Notes: generated by a model from the sequence alone, not told the origin. A stretch of 64,000 bases of DNA from Metabacillus bambusae (GCF_017497975.1 NZ_JAGDEL010000006.1:1-64000); one strand, 5' to 3'; shown: positions 18,492 to 27,462, counted from the stretch's first letter. Made by a program: numbers and translations.

Positions 18492-19667
18492 CTAGATTAG
18501 TTTTGCTTTTTTTGTTTTGGATTGAGTGGATCTACCGTTTATTATCTTAAATCCAACCTCAGAATGAATTGGAGTCATATCATTTTCTTGTATGTGCTTT
18601 ATTAATATATCAACTGCATGACACCCCATTTTTTCTTCGTCTTGCATAACATGGGTAAAAAGTGGTTCATCTATTAAATCTGTTGGAGAATCGAAGCAAG
18701 CAATAGAATAATCTTCAGGAACCTTTTTACCTAATGATTCTAAAACTTCATAAAGTAAAACAGCTACCAAATACTCACTTGTTATGAAGGCTGTGATCTC
18801 TGGGTTATTCTCTATTAGCTTACATATATCATTTCGATCCTTATCATTAATTTTTAGCTTTTTTAAATTACTATTTGAACTATTTTTTAGTGTACTCTTT
18901 ATATCCTGTAGGATCGTATCAGGTTTAATTCTTACACCTTTTTCTGCCATAGCAACATGAAACCCCATTAGTCTATCTTCAAGAGAAGAGGTCCCTCCTG
19001 TTGCAGGTGAAAGATAAGCAATATGCTCATGCCCAAGCTCTAACATATAGTTTGTTAATTCAACTGCTGCCTGTTTGTTATTGATACAAACTGAGCTTGA
19101 AGGTATTCCTGTTAAGTAGCGATCGACTAAAACAAGTGGGTAATTTTCTATTACTAACCTTAGTAATGCATTATTATAATGCTTTCCTGGTGAAGGACAA
19201 ATGATTAATCCCTTTACGCCAACGTTTACTAATGAGCTAATTGCTTTTTCTTCTAATTCAGGTATACCTAAAGTTTGTTTCATCACCATAGAAAAATTAA
19301 GTTCTGAACACCTTTTTTCAATTGAATCAAGAAGCTTTGGGCCGTAATCATTACCAAACCCGGGAAGGATAAATCCAACTAATTCTTGTTTGGAATTTGA
19401 ATCTACTAAAAAAGTATTATTTAAATTGTCTCCAGTTGAATTAATTGTAGCATTGTTAATATCAGAGACATAAGATCCTTTTCCCCGATAACGTTCGATG
19501 ATATTTCTTTGAGCTAACATATCTAACGCTTTTTTTGTCGTGATACGACTTACATTGAACTTTTCAGCAAGCTCATTTTCCGATGGGATTTTATCTCCCG
19601 TTTTCAATGTTCCATTTTTTATATCTTCTAATAGATCAAGGTAAATTTTCTTATATAATTGGCTCAT
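18492..19667 (-). CDS. AraR-type transcriptional regulator (GntR helix-turn-helix + LacI sugar-binding domain), paralog 1
   Basis: 391 residues. Residues 1-70 are a GntR winged helix (LKTGDKIPSENELAEKFNVS, then RITTKKALDML and RGKGSYV). The rest is a periplasmic-binding-protein-like effector domain (LVGFILPGFGNDYGPKLLDS, LVDRYLTGIPSSSV, DYSIACFDSP). This fusion is the AraR architecture: a repressor released by a sugar. It lies 815 bp upstream of the binding-protein gene in the same direction. AAGGAG precedes the ATG. The paralog directly upstream has the same layout. Confidence 0.85.
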   Translation of the reverse strand: MSQLYKKIYLDLLEDIKNGTLKTGDKIPSENELAEKFNVSRITTKKALDMLAQRNIIERYRGKGSYVSDINNATINSTGDNLNNTFLVDSNSKQELVGFILPGFGNDYGPKLLDSIEKRCSELNFSMVMKQTLGIPELEEKAISSLVNVGVKGLIICPSPGKHYNNALLRLVIENYPLVLVDRYLTGIPSSSVCINNKQAAVELTNYMLELGHEHIAYLSPATGGTSSLEDRLMGFHVAMAEKGVRIKPDTILQDIKSTLKNSSNSNLKKLKINDKDRNDICKLIENNPEITAFITSEYLVAVLLYEVLESLGKKVPEDYSIACFDSPTDLIDEPLFTHVMQDEEKMGCHAVDILIKHIQENDMTPIHSEVGFKIINGRSTQSKTKKAKLI

Positions 19668-19814
19668 CGGAACTCCTTGTTTTACTTTTGGTTGACATGT
19701 TAAATATAACTACTAGTACGTTTTTTGACAACTATTCTATTTTCCTGTATAAATTATTTCATATTGAAAAGAAAAGGTATAGACGCCAGCCAAAAAGGGA
19801 TTGAATCCCCCACT

Positions 19815-20948
19815 TTAAGCAGTTACATTTTGTTTTTCCATAGTAGATTTTCCTTTAATCAAGGTGAAATCTATAAAAGTATGCTTAGGGATATTCTCAC
19901 CTTTTAAATGCTTCATTAATAAATCAACAGCCTTCTTGCCCATTTCTAGTTCGTTTTGACGAATATGTGTAAAGGATGCACGACCAAAAGAATTCTCTGG
20001 GCAGTCAAAACAAACAACCGAATAATCTTCAGGGACTTTTTTCCCTAAATCATTTAGTGCCTTATTAAGTGCTAAAGCTAAGTAATATTCACAAACTATA
20101 AATGCTGTAACATCAGGATTATCATCAATAAAACTTTTAATGCCTTGATAATCATAATCATATAAATCATTCTGCGGTAAGCTACTAATGAGATCATACA
20201 AAATGAAATTCGGATTTAATTTTATTCCTTGCTTTGAATAAGCAATATGAAACCCTTGTACTCTTTCTTCAATAGTTGATATTCCTTTTGGTGAAGGAGA
20301 TAAGAATGCGACATCCTTATGACCTAAAGAGAACAAATAATTAGTTAACTCCTCACTTGCTGATTGATTATTTGTTGAAACTGCACTCGCAGGGATCCCC
20401 CGCAAATAACGATCAACTAAAACTAATGGAAAGTCCATTAATACCAATTTCAACAGTTCAGTGTTGTAGTGTTCACCTTGGATCGGAAAAATAATAAGAC
20501 CTTCTACTCCAAAATTCACAAGATCTTTAATAGCATTCTCTTCTTCTATAATTTGTCCACCTGTTCGTCGAATAATCAAGTTACAATTATAATGTAAACA
20601 TGTCTCTTCGATCGTTTTTACGAGTTTTAATCCAAAAGCATCATCAAAGTCCTGTATAATTAAGGCAATTAATTTACTATCCTTAGCATCTTGATGATGC
20701 AAGTCAGTCTGTCGCTCCTCCTTATTTACTGTTTGATTTTTCATCACAAAAGAACCCTTACCTCTTATCCGTTCAATCAATTTATTTTGTGAAAGTAAAT
20801 CTAACGCTTTTTTTGACGTAATTCTACTTACATTAAATTCTTCAGCCAATTCTTTTTCTGAAGGAACTCGTTCACCATACTTTAAATGTCCTAGTTTAAT
20901 TTGTTCACTTATAAAATCGTATATTTTTTCGTATAATGGAGTATTCAT
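19815..20948 (-). CDS. AraR-type transcriptional regulator, paralog 2
   Basis: 377 residues with the same GntR (LKYGERVPSEKELAEEFNVS, SRITSKKALDLL) plus LacI-like effector layout as the neighbour at 18.5-19.7 kb, and clearly paralogous through the whole length (shared VDRYLxGIP and EERVQGFHIA-type segments). Differences concentrate in the effector pocket region, so the two may sense different sugars or steps of one pathway. The start has AAGGTG. A motif found before sugar operon 1 also lies just upstream of this gene, suggesting autoregulation or cross-regulation. Confidence 0.85.
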   Translation of the reverse strand: MNTPLYEKIYDFISEQIKLGHLKYGERVPSEKELAEEFNVSRITSKKALDLLSQNKLIERIRGKGSFVMKNQTVNKEERQTDLHHQDAKDSKLIALIIQDFDDAFGLKLVKTIEETCLHYNCNLIIRRTGGQIIEEENAIKDLVNFGVEGLIIFPIQGEHYNTELLKLVLMDFPLVLVDRYLRGIPASAVSTNNQSASEELTNYLFSLGHKDVAFLSPSPKGISTIEERVQGFHIAYSKQGIKLNPNFILYDLISSLPQNDLYDYDYQGIKSFIDDNPDVTAFIVCEYYLALALNKALNDLGKKVPEDYSVVCFDCPENSFGRASFTHIRQNELEMGKKAVDLLMKHLKGENIPKHTFIDFTLIKGKSTMEKQNVTA

Positions 20949-20964
20949 GGCTTTTTCACCTTTT

Positions 20965-20977
20965 TATAGTTGTTATA
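20965..20977. promoter_or_regulatory. Candidate AraR-type operator before regulator paralog 2
   Basis: TATAGTTGTTATA, the exact reverse complement of 18013-18025, ending 16 bp upstream of the start codon. A related ACAACTAT occurs before paralog 1 near 19727. Confidence 0.5.
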
Positions 20978-21225
20978 TTTAGTATATACAATATACCATC
21001 TACAATCCGTTAATACAAGGAAATAGCCTATATTACTAGTTATATAGTGTTATTCTTACAAAAGCACAAGTGCTTATTAAACAACATATAAACTAAAACA
21101 CTCCTAAACTAACTTCGGCTCCTATTTCTTCAATAAAACTTACCTAGCTACATGAAAATGAATACCACTTTCAATTATCTGCTCTTTTTATGTCGTTCAC
21201 AGGGAAAGAACTTTTTAATTTCCTA

Positions 21226-21400
21226 GACAAGAACAAAAGCGCAAGCGCCTTGATCAGCCTCGGGCAAATAAGATGATTTAGAATAGAAGGCGTTCTTTGC
21301 CTTCAATTCTAAATTAGCTAGACCCTAGAGGGGCTAGGCGCTGGAGCTGGATGTCGTGCGCTTATCCACAGTTCAAGAATTTTATAATTTCCTAAGCAAC
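21226..21400 (+). repeat. Structured interspersed repeat, family R2, copy b
   Basis: About 170 bp beginning AAAAGCGCAAGCGCCTTGAT and ending near CTTATCCACAGTTCAAG plus an AATTTCCTA tail. An outer pairing AGCGCC/GGCGCT encloses a 16-bp perfect hairpin (21276-21291 with 21299-21314). Closely matches copy c at 60.5 kb. Confidence 0.7.
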
Positions 21401-21439
21401 GAAAAAAGCTCGTGATTCGCACTTACGAATCACGAGCTT
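21400..21439 (-). terminator. Terminator of the GIY-YIG gene
   Basis: Perfect 14-bp inverted repeat (21406-21419, 21426-21439) with a T-run on the minus strand. Confidence 0.8.
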
Positions 21440-21495
21440 ACTAAAAATAGTATATAAATTGATGATTTTTATTTATAGACTCTATTAAAACTCAT

Positions 21496-21570
21496 TGTTG
21501 ATTGGAGCGGAATGCTCTATGACCGCCCGCGGAAGCGAACGCCTGCAGCTGAAATCAACAACCAAGTTTA
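21496..21570. repeat. Degenerate fragment of repeat family R1
   Basis: Contains TTGATTGGAGCGGAATGC, CCGCCCGCGGAAGCGAACG and CGCCTGCA, which recall the R1 core but are scrambled and shortened. Confidence 0.4.
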
Positions 21571-21963
21571 ACACAGAGCCTGTTTATAAAAAACCTTATC
21601 TACATTATACCTAGCACGTAAGTTGTTAATAATATAGGTTTCATAAATTTCTCTATCTACAGGTTCCTCAACAAAACAAACAGCAATACTATAAACTTCA
21701 TCTCTATGCATTTTAATTGCTGATACTTGATCTTCAAAGTTTTTTCTAATTCTTTGTCTTAGCTTTCTTGCCTTACCAACGAATAATAATTCATCTCTAT
21801 TATTAAAGAACATATAGATACCACTTTTATCTCTCGGTATCTTCATGTATTCTGTAAACCCATAAACACTACTTAATACAGGCTCACCTTTTTCTCCTAA
21901 TTGTCGACTTTTCGTTATAACGATATCTGTTGTTGGCATATCAATTTTTATCAAACTGTTCAC
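21568..21963 (-). CDS. GIY-YIG domain protein (UvrC N-terminal-like)
   Basis: 131 residues from a GTG, or 128 from TTG at 21954, which is better spaced from AGGAAG. The nuclease-fold signature is SGIYMFFNNRDELLFVGKAR at about residues 47-66 (GIY, then FVG in place of YIG), followed by KLRQRIRKNF with the catalytic-type arginine, and a later Glu-containing YETYIINNLRARYN. It resembles the first ~100 residues of UvrC as a stand-alone protein, so a DNA repair role is possible but unproven. Single gene. Confidence 0.7.
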   Translation of the reverse strand: MNSLIKIDMPTTDIVITKSRQLGEKGEPVLSSVYGFTEYMKIPRDKSGIYMFFNNRDELLFVGKARKLRQRIRKNFEDQVSAIKMHRDEVYSIAVCFVEEPVDREIYETYIINNLRARYNVDKVFYKQALC

Positions 21964-22107
21964 TTCCTAAGTTATCAAGACTCACGTAGAAAATTAGTTG
22001 TTAACCTCTACCTTGGCTACCGTATAATAACTGTTATAGGAAAAACAGTCAACCAAAATATGCATAATGATGATTTTCTTCATTCATCATAGTTTTACAA
22101 GAAGAAA

Positions 22108-22135
22108 AGAGGCCGGCTAAAACAAGATTGCCTCC
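22108..22135 (-). terminator. Weak terminator after the Gfo/Idh/MocA gene at 22.1 kb
   Basis: Five-bp GAGGC/GCCTC stem and TTTTCTTC on the minus strand, just past the stop codon. Confidence 0.45.
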
Positions 22136-22147
22136 TCAATTTATTAG

Positions 22148-23152
22148 TTAGTTGCTAATTTCAGCTATTTCTACCCTTCGACCTTTTTCATGCGAAAGGG
22201 TTGCGGCTTGATTGATTAACGTTAAATTTCGAAAGTCATTTTTACTAATTGTAGGCTCTCGATTTTCAATAATTGCTTCAACCCATTGGTCGAGAGGCAT
22301 GAGGTGGGCGTCTGGTAATTGATTAGGGATCCTCCAGTTTTCATCTAATTGTTTACTTTTTAAGCGAACCTTCCCATCTTCAATCATCAATGTACCCTCA
22401 GTCCCATATAACTCGAGTTGGAAAGGTGAACCAGTAGATAAAAAGCTAGTTTCAAGAATCCCAAGAGCACCAGATTCATATTCAACAAGTACTACGGCAT
22501 TATCGTCAACAGCATATCCCAACGTTTGTTGTAGTCTTGCTGTTACAGCCTTAACAGGTCCTGCCAAACGGTTTGTTAAATAAATTGGATGTGCCCCAAG
22601 ATCGATTAACGCCCCTCCACCACACTCCTCTTTATTAAAGAAATGACTTGGCAACCATCCATTCAGATTTCCTTCATAAGAAACAGCTCCATTATGAGCA
22701 CAGCGACATCTAATAGATGTAAGCTTGCCTAACAACCCTTTTTCCAGAACATCTTGTGCATAAAGATAATAACTTTCTGTTAAACGAGGTAATGAGACCA
22801 TTAGCTTAACATGATTTTCTTTTATAATCGAAAAAATTTCCTCACAGTCGTGTACAGTAAAGGCTAATACCTTTTCGGAAAATACATGTTTTTTATGTTT
22901 AGCCGAAAGAGAAATGATTTCTTTATGTAGATTAGTGGGTGAGTCTACGATAACTGCATCGATTTCAGCATCCTCTAAAACCTTTAAAAGATCAAATTCA
23001 AATCGCACACCTAGTTCTTGAGCCCACTTTTTCCCCCGTTCTGGATTTTCGTCCCATACAGCTTTAATTGTAATGTTTTTATTTTGTTTTGCTTGTAAAG
23101 CATAGTCTACTGCATGCACATGCCATTTACTTAATAAAGCGACATTAATCAT
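22148..23152 (-). CDS. Gfo/Idh/MocA-family oxidoreductase, stand-alone
   Basis: Start set at ATG 23152, after AAGGGGTGG; an ATG six codons upstream overlaps that site. 334 residues. The dinucleotide loop is altered (NVALLSKWHVHAVDYALQA, lacking the usual GxGxxG), FSEKVLAF replaces the EKPxA motif but keeps the lysine, and GGGALIDLGAHPIYLTNRLA supplies the Asp/His. The unusual loop suggests an atypical cofactor site or a non-redox role. A cre-like site lies about 20 bp upstream, which points to carbon regulation. Confidence 0.75.
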   Translation of the reverse strand: MINVALLSKWHVHAVDYALQAKQNKNITIKAVWDENPERGKKWAQELGVRFEFDLLKVLEDAEIDAVIVDSPTNLHKEIISLSAKHKKHVFSEKVLAFTVHDCEEIFSIIKENHVKLMVSLPRLTESYYLYAQDVLEKGLLGKLTSIRCRCAHNGAVSYEGNLNGWLPSHFFNKEECGGGALIDLGAHPIYLTNRLAGPVKAVTARLQQTLGYAVDDNAVVLVEYESGALGILETSFLSTGSPFQLELYGTEGTLMIEDGKVRLKSKQLDENWRIPNQLPDAHLMPLDQWVEAIIENREPTISKNDFRNLTLINQAATLSHEKGRRVEIAEISN

Positions 23153-23170
23153 AATTATCCACCCCTTCAT

Positions 23171-23184
23171 TTAAAACGCTTTCA
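23171..23184 (-). promoter_or_regulatory. cre site before the stand-alone Gfo/Idh/MocA gene
   Basis: On the minus strand TGAAAGCGTTTTAA, one mismatch to TGWNANCGNTNWCA, ending 19 bp upstream of the start codon; a position suited to roadblock repression by CcpA. Confidence 0.5.
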
Positions 23185-23332
23185 TTATATTCAACCTAAC
23201 AATATGTAATGAACAAGTTTTTGAGAACTCTACCTTGAATTACAAATTATAGTTTGTTCATAATGCTATCATATTCTGTAACGTTTGTGACCTACTATTC
23301 TCTTCACTTCATCCTTATATCCAACTATAAAT

Positions 23333-23372
23333 AAAAAAAGGCAAGTCATTTTTAACAAACAACTTGCCTTTG
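23333..23372 (-). terminator. Terminator of the M20 peptidase gene
   Basis: AAAGGCAAGT/ACTTGCCTTT hairpin with seven T residues on the minus strand, 10 bp past the stop codon. Confidence 0.85.
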
Positions 23373-23381
23373 TATTTTAGT

Positions 23382-24518
23382 TCACTTTTTAGATAACCGC
23401 TCAATAATTGTTGCTAATAAAAGTGTCCGTTCAACCAGACTTGGAATTACTAAATATTCTTGATCACTATGAGCATTTCCACCAATAGGACCTAAACCAT
23501 CAATTGTAGCTACCCCTAATGATGATGTAAACGAAGCATCAGATCCTCCACCTGTAGAGGTATCTTCAATTTCTACACCTATTTCATCACCTACGTCTTG
23601 AATAATACGTAGTAATGCACGTGTTTTTTTGTTTTTCTCCATTGGAGGGCGATTCATTTCACCTTCTAGTGATATCTTCGTGCCAACTACATCTGAAGAA
23701 GAGCAAATTTCATCAAGTCGTTCTTCTAGAAGTTCGACTTGTCCCATTTCTTTTATTCGAACATCGAATTGGGCTTCTGCATGATCTGAAACAGTATTAG
23801 CACTTGAACCACCTTCAATTAATCCAACATTTACGCTAATTCCATTTTCATGGTCGGATAGTTCATGTAATTGAATGATTTTATGGGCTAATTCTTCGAT
23901 TGCACTTCGGCCTTTCTCAGGTTCAATACCAGAATGAGCTGCTTTACCTTCGACAATTAGTGTATAGTTTCCTTTTCCTCTTCTTGAAGAAACTAGTGAA
24001 CCATCTTTTCTCGCTGGCTCCATCACAAGTGCATACTTTTTACCTTTTGCTTCTCTTTCAATAATCTGACGAGAGGATGGTGATCCAATTTCTTCGTCAC
24101 TATTAAGGACAATCCGAATCCTTTTATAGCCTTCGTATCCTTCATTTACTAACGCTTTTATAGCATACAATACCAATACTTGGCTAGCTTTCATATCAAT
24201 AACACCTGGTCCATATGCACGATTTCCTTCAATCCGAAATGGCCTTTCAGCTGCAGTCCCTCGAGGAAATACTGTGTCCATATGAGCAAGAATGATGATG
24301 TTTGGATCTATTGCATCTTTATGCTCGATAATTAGATGGTTTCCATATACCCCTTGTTCTTCAACAAAAACGTTGAATCCAAGCTCCTTGTAACTTTCTT
24401 TTAGTAATTGCCCTATCGTATCGACACCTTGTTTATCATATGATCCACTATCAATATTTACGAGCTGTTCGATATAATGAAGCATTTCTTCCTGATGCTG
24501 ATGTAAAAATGAGTCCAT
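23382..24518 (-). CDS. M20-family metallopeptidase (glutamate carboxypeptidase-like)
   Basis: 378 residues with all metal ligands of the M20 (carboxypeptidase G2) family visible: His in ILAHMDTVFP (about 79), bridging Asp in PGVIDMKAS, catalytic and metal Glu in LNSDEEIGS, Glu/Asp in VMEPARKDG and His in GGNAHSDQEYLVIPSL near the end. The middle (GKAAHSGIEPEKGRSA) is the dimerisation lid. Such zinc enzymes cleave C-terminal glutamate or similar amide bonds. Probably cytosolic, no signal peptide. Next to an AEC transporter gene (155 bp away, same strand). Confidence 0.85.
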   Translation of the reverse strand: MDSFLHQHQEEMLHYIEQLVNIDSGSYDKQGVDTIGQLLKESYKELGFNVFVEEQGVYGNHLIIEHKDAIDPNIIILAHMDTVFPRGTAAERPFRIEGNRAYGPGVIDMKASQVLVLYAIKALVNEGYEGYKRIRIVLNSDEEIGSPSSRQIIEREAKGKKYALVMEPARKDGSLVSSRRGKGNYTLIVEGKAAHSGIEPEKGRSAIEELAHKIIQLHELSDHENGISVNVGLIEGGSSANTVSDHAEAQFDVRIKEMGQVELLEERLDEICSSSDVVGTKISLEGEMNRPPMEKNKKTRALLRIIQDVGDEIGVEIEDTSTGGGSDASFTSSLGVATIDGLGPIGGNAHSDQEYLVIPSLVERTLLLATIIERLSKK

Positions 24519-24672
24519 GAAACCTTTGCGCCTACTTTCTTTTCCTACTGATGATATGTTATATCGATTTTACCAGAATGACGGGATTTAAGTAAGTGGT
24601 CCTATCCCGAATATTTTTTAATGTAGTATTTCTATCCTAAAAAACTGTAAAATTCGAACATATTTCCTTACT

Positions 24673-25584
24673 TTACATTAAAATATTCGCAATTCCCCAC
24701 AATAGGACGAAACTAAGAACAATGGTTACATTCGATAATGTCCCTACAAATTTTTGATCATACTCAAACTCAACGGAGTAAGGTAAAACAGATACAGATG
24801 TTGGTAAAATTAGACCAATTAATATTGTGTATTTGAACATATCATTAAAAGGTAATAAGAAAAATAACAACACTCCAATTACTAAACCAACACCATAACG
24901 TAGTCCCAAAAATAGCATCATCAGTTTTATATAGCTTTTACTAAAGGAAAAACTCAAATAAATTCCTAGTAAAAGTAATGACAATGGCATATTTGCCGCT
25001 GAAATAATTCCAGAAACATTTAATACTACATCAGGAAGTTTTAAACCGAACAAATTGATCATGACGACGACTAAGTAGGTCATAAAAGGGATTGATTTTG
25101 ACATTTTACAAACAATCGTTTTGAAATCAATGGTTAGCTCTTTTTTAGAATAGAAACTACCAATCAGGTAACTTAATCCAAATACAATAAAAGCATTTCC
25201 TACATCAAACATCCCAAAGTATGTAAGACCTTCTTTTCCAAAAATGACCTCAACAAGTGGATAGGCAAATAACCCAATATTAAAACCTGGAACCATCATC
25301 CCGATCATACCTTTGACAGTTCGGTTTTCTTTCCTTAACACAAATAGAGTAAGAAAGCCTGAGAAAATCCCATAAAAAAAAGAAATAAAAATAAGGAGAA
25401 ATAGCGAGGATTCTACTTTTATCTCACTAAAGGTTACAATAATTAATGCCGGAAGAGTAAGATTGAAGATAATTCTTGATAAACCCTCTCCATCTCTCTC
25501 TTTCAAAATATTGGATCGTTTTAAAATATATCCCAAGCCAATGATTAGCACACAATACAGGAATTGTTGGTTAAAGCTGGCCAA
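24673..25584 (-). CDS. AEC-family (auxin efflux carrier-like) transporter
   Basis: 303 residues with 10 predicted membrane segments and the two-fold AEC arrangement; conserved parts are FNLTLPALIIVTFSEIK at residues 40-56, PGFNIGLFAYPLVEVIFG at about 98-115 and the GLILPTSVSVLPYSVEFEYD stretch near the end. Family members carry small organic acids such as malate. TTG start after AAGGAG with 9-nt spacing. Lies in the same direction as the M20 peptidase but with its own 150-bp gap, so co-transcription is uncertain. Confidence 0.8.
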   Translation of the reverse strand: MASFNQQFLYCVLIIGLGYILKRSNILKERDGEGLSRIIFNLTLPALIIVTFSEIKVESSLFLLIFISFFYGIFSGFLTLFVLRKENRTVKGMIGMMVPGFNIGLFAYPLVEVIFGKEGLTYFGMFDVGNAFIVFGLSYLIGSFYSKKELTIDFKTIVCKMSKSIPFMTYLVVVMINLFGLKLPDVVLNVSGIISAANMPLSLLLLGIYLSFSFSKSYIKLMMLFLGLRYGVGLVIGVLLFFLLPFNDMFKYTILIGLILPTSVSVLPYSVEFEYDQKFVGTLSNVTIVLSFVLLWGIANILM

Positions 25585-25667
25585 AATAAATGTCTCCTTG
25601 TTGTCTTAAGTGGTAAATAAACGATAGAATTATATTTTTAAAATTAAGATTATGATAGCAATGAATT

Positions 25668-25792
25668 TATAAAAAGGATGACACAAATCCAAGGATCAGA
25701 ACCCCAATCACAGTATATAGTCTCAAGTTAATAAAAAGATACTATATCCTACTTTAGTTTGGATGGGTCTGACCCTTTTTAAGTCATCCTCC
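25668..25792 (-). repeat. Large imperfect inverted repeat, terminator-like
   Basis: Nested pairings on the minus strand: GGATGAC/GTCATCC outside, GGGTCAGA with TCTGATCC, and ATATAGT/ACTATAT inside, ending in TTTTTATAA. It follows the Dabb gene and may end its transcript, though it is far longer than an ordinary terminator. Confidence 0.5.
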
Positions 25793-25804
25793 TTACTTTA
25801 GCTA

Positions 25805-26098
25805 TTATATTTCTATATCCACACCGATACTATCTACTCTACCAACTTCTCTTATGTACGCTGCTACAGCTTGGTGTTCAACATTAACAACATATGCTTC
25901 AAGAGCTGACTTATCTTCAAAACGAACAGAAAGAACAACTTGGAATTCCTTACTCTTTTCAGCGAAATTAAGACCTGCTTGTAAATCAACGATTCCAGTA
26001 AGATGATTTTTTAACGACTTAAATCGCTCACACACTTCTTTTAATTGATCATTTGTTGTTGATTCAGAAAATTTAATTAGTACTGTACGATCTATCAT
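25805..26098 (-). CDS. Dabb (stress-responsive alpha/beta-barrel) domain protein, second copy
   Basis: 97 residues; the opening DRTVLIKFSESTTNDQLKEV, the centre LTGIVDLQAGLNFAEKSKEF with the QVVLSVRFEDKSALEAYV strand-helix, and the H in VEHQAVAAYI define a Dabb-type dimeric barrel. The metabolic role is unknown. It has AGAGG before the ATG and is monocistronic. Its sequence differs strongly from the Dabb protein at 5.6 kb, so it is not a recent duplicate. Confidence 0.8.
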   Translation of the reverse strand: MIDRTVLIKFSESTTNDQLKEVCERFKSLKNHLTGIVDLQAGLNFAEKSKEFQVVLSVRFEDKSALEAYVVNVEHQAVAAYIREVGRVDSIGVDIEI

Positions 26099-26283
26099 AT
26101 AATGACCTCTTTTCCTTCATGTTTTTCAATCTCGTTAATTTTAACGAACATTGATTAGCCCTGCAATGTTTAGTTTTGGTATCATTCATATCTTTCTACT
26201 TCTTAATAAAATTCTAGTGGATATTTTATTATTCTTAATTTTATGATAAATTAAATTATACTACTTTGAGAGGATGCTGAAAA

Positions 26284-26598
26284 ATGTCGAAATTTTCTAA
26301 TATTACGATTGAGAAGAAAGCAAATATTTATTTTGAAGGTAAAGTTACAAGCAGAACCATTTTATTTGAGGATGGAACTAAAAAGACATTGGGTGTTATG
26401 CAGCCAGGTGAATATGAATTTGCAACAGCTGTAAAAGAAGAGATGGAAATCGTTGCAGGGCAATTAGAATATAAACTTAATGGCGAAGAATGGAAAGTGA
26501 TTGAAGGAAATGGCGTTTTCTATGTACCTGCAAATGAAAAATTTCAAGTAAAAGCAGTTACAGTTGTTGATTATTGCTGTTCTTACATAAGTGAATAA
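26284..26598 (+). CDS. ppnP: Pyrimidine/purine nucleoside phosphorylase PpnP
   Basis: 104 residues, the full length of the PpnP/YaiE (DUF1255) family. The single-domain cupin fold shows in SRTILFEDGTKKTLGVMQPG, then EYEFATAVKEEMEIVAGQLE and GNGVFYVPANEKFQVKA. PpnP splits diverse nucleosides with phosphate to the base and ribose 1-phosphate, feeding salvage. GAGAGG is suitably placed upstream. Monocistronic; a 12-bp inverted repeat (26630-26641, 26660-26671) lies after it without a T-run. Confidence 0.85.
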   Translation: MSKFSNITIEKKANIYFEGKVTSRTILFEDGTKKTLGVMQPGEYEFATAVKEEMEIVAGQLEYKLNGEEWKVIEGNGVFYVPANEKFQVKAVTVVDYCCSYISE

Positions 26599-26705
26599 TT
26601 TAAAAAAAGCGGTGTCTTAAAAACAATAGCGAATATATATGACTATAAATAGTAAGAGCCATATATATTCGTGCTGTGATTGAGTTCTATTACATGCTCA
26701 TCCTG

Positions 26706-27347
26706 TTACATTTGCTTATCGTTCACTTCTTCTACCGTTTCGACTAGTTTAAAGAGAACCTGATAAATAAGGCAATATGCTTCACCTAAGGTGATGTCCT
26801 GATTAAACTCACTGATATAGTCTAGCGTAAAATTTAAATCCCACATTCCATCATTTTGATTAAACATGAGATCAAATGATTCAGCCTTACCGTTTAATTC
26901 TTCACTAAGATATTCTCTTATAACTTTTTCATGTTTCTTTTGTAACTTCAAGCCCAGCATGACGTCATATGTACTAAATACATCATCAACTTCTAATGAA
27001 ATTGCATCAACCCCAATTAACTCCAACCATTTCGACTCCAAGTAAATGAATTCTTCCATATGTTCTTTAAGATACTTAACAGAATGATCTAAAAAAGAAA
27101 AAGTTTCATTTGCAATTACTTCTTCTGTTTCTTTATGACCTCGTTCAATGTACGCTTCTTCAAAGCGTGTGATCGGATTACTTTCTACGAAGGTTAAAGT
27201 CCCTTTTAATTCATCAGAAAGTAAGTCATGTTTCTCAATGTAGTCTATTTCTTCCTTGTATATCGCAATCTCAGTTTTTGTTTGCTTCAATGCTTGCTGT
27301 TTTTCAATAATTGTTATGATAAATTGTTTCATTTGATTTTTTAACAA
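26706..27347 (-). CDS. Uncharacterised acidic helical protein
   Basis: Start probably TTG 27347, 10 nt after GGAGG; the frame runs seven codons further into that site. About 213 residues, acidic, mostly helical: a possible coiled coil at residues 5-40 (IIEKQQALKQTKTEIAIYKE), then charged helices, and a C-terminal region with DGMWDLNFTLDYISEFNQ and ITLGEAYCLIYQVLFKLVE. No signal peptide or membrane segment. I do not recognise the family. It is followed closely by exoA upstream on the same strand, with about 115 bp between. Confidence 0.6.
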   Translation of the reverse strand: MLKNQMKQFIITIIEKQQALKQTKTEIAIYKEEIDYIEKHDLLSDELKGTLTFVESNPITRFEEAYIERGHKETEEVIANETFSFLDHSVKYLKEHMEEFIYLESKWLELIGVDAISLEVDDVFSTYDVMLGLKLQKKHEKVIREYLSEELNGKAESFDLMFNQNDGMWDLNFTLDYISEFNQDITLGEAYCLIYQVLFKLVETVEEVNDKQM

Positions 27348-27462
27348 CCCTTTATTTCCTCCATCCAAATATATTATTTAGTTTTCTGTTACTCTCTTTT
27401 CATTATGTCCAAACTACAGTCAGTGTACAATCTACAAAGAATTATACCCGTTTTAAAGTTGT

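Noticed and set aside
18191-18550. 119-residue plus-strand frame
   Set aside because: Spans repeat R1 copy 1 and runs into the antisense of the AraR-type gene; GC-rich repeat translation only.
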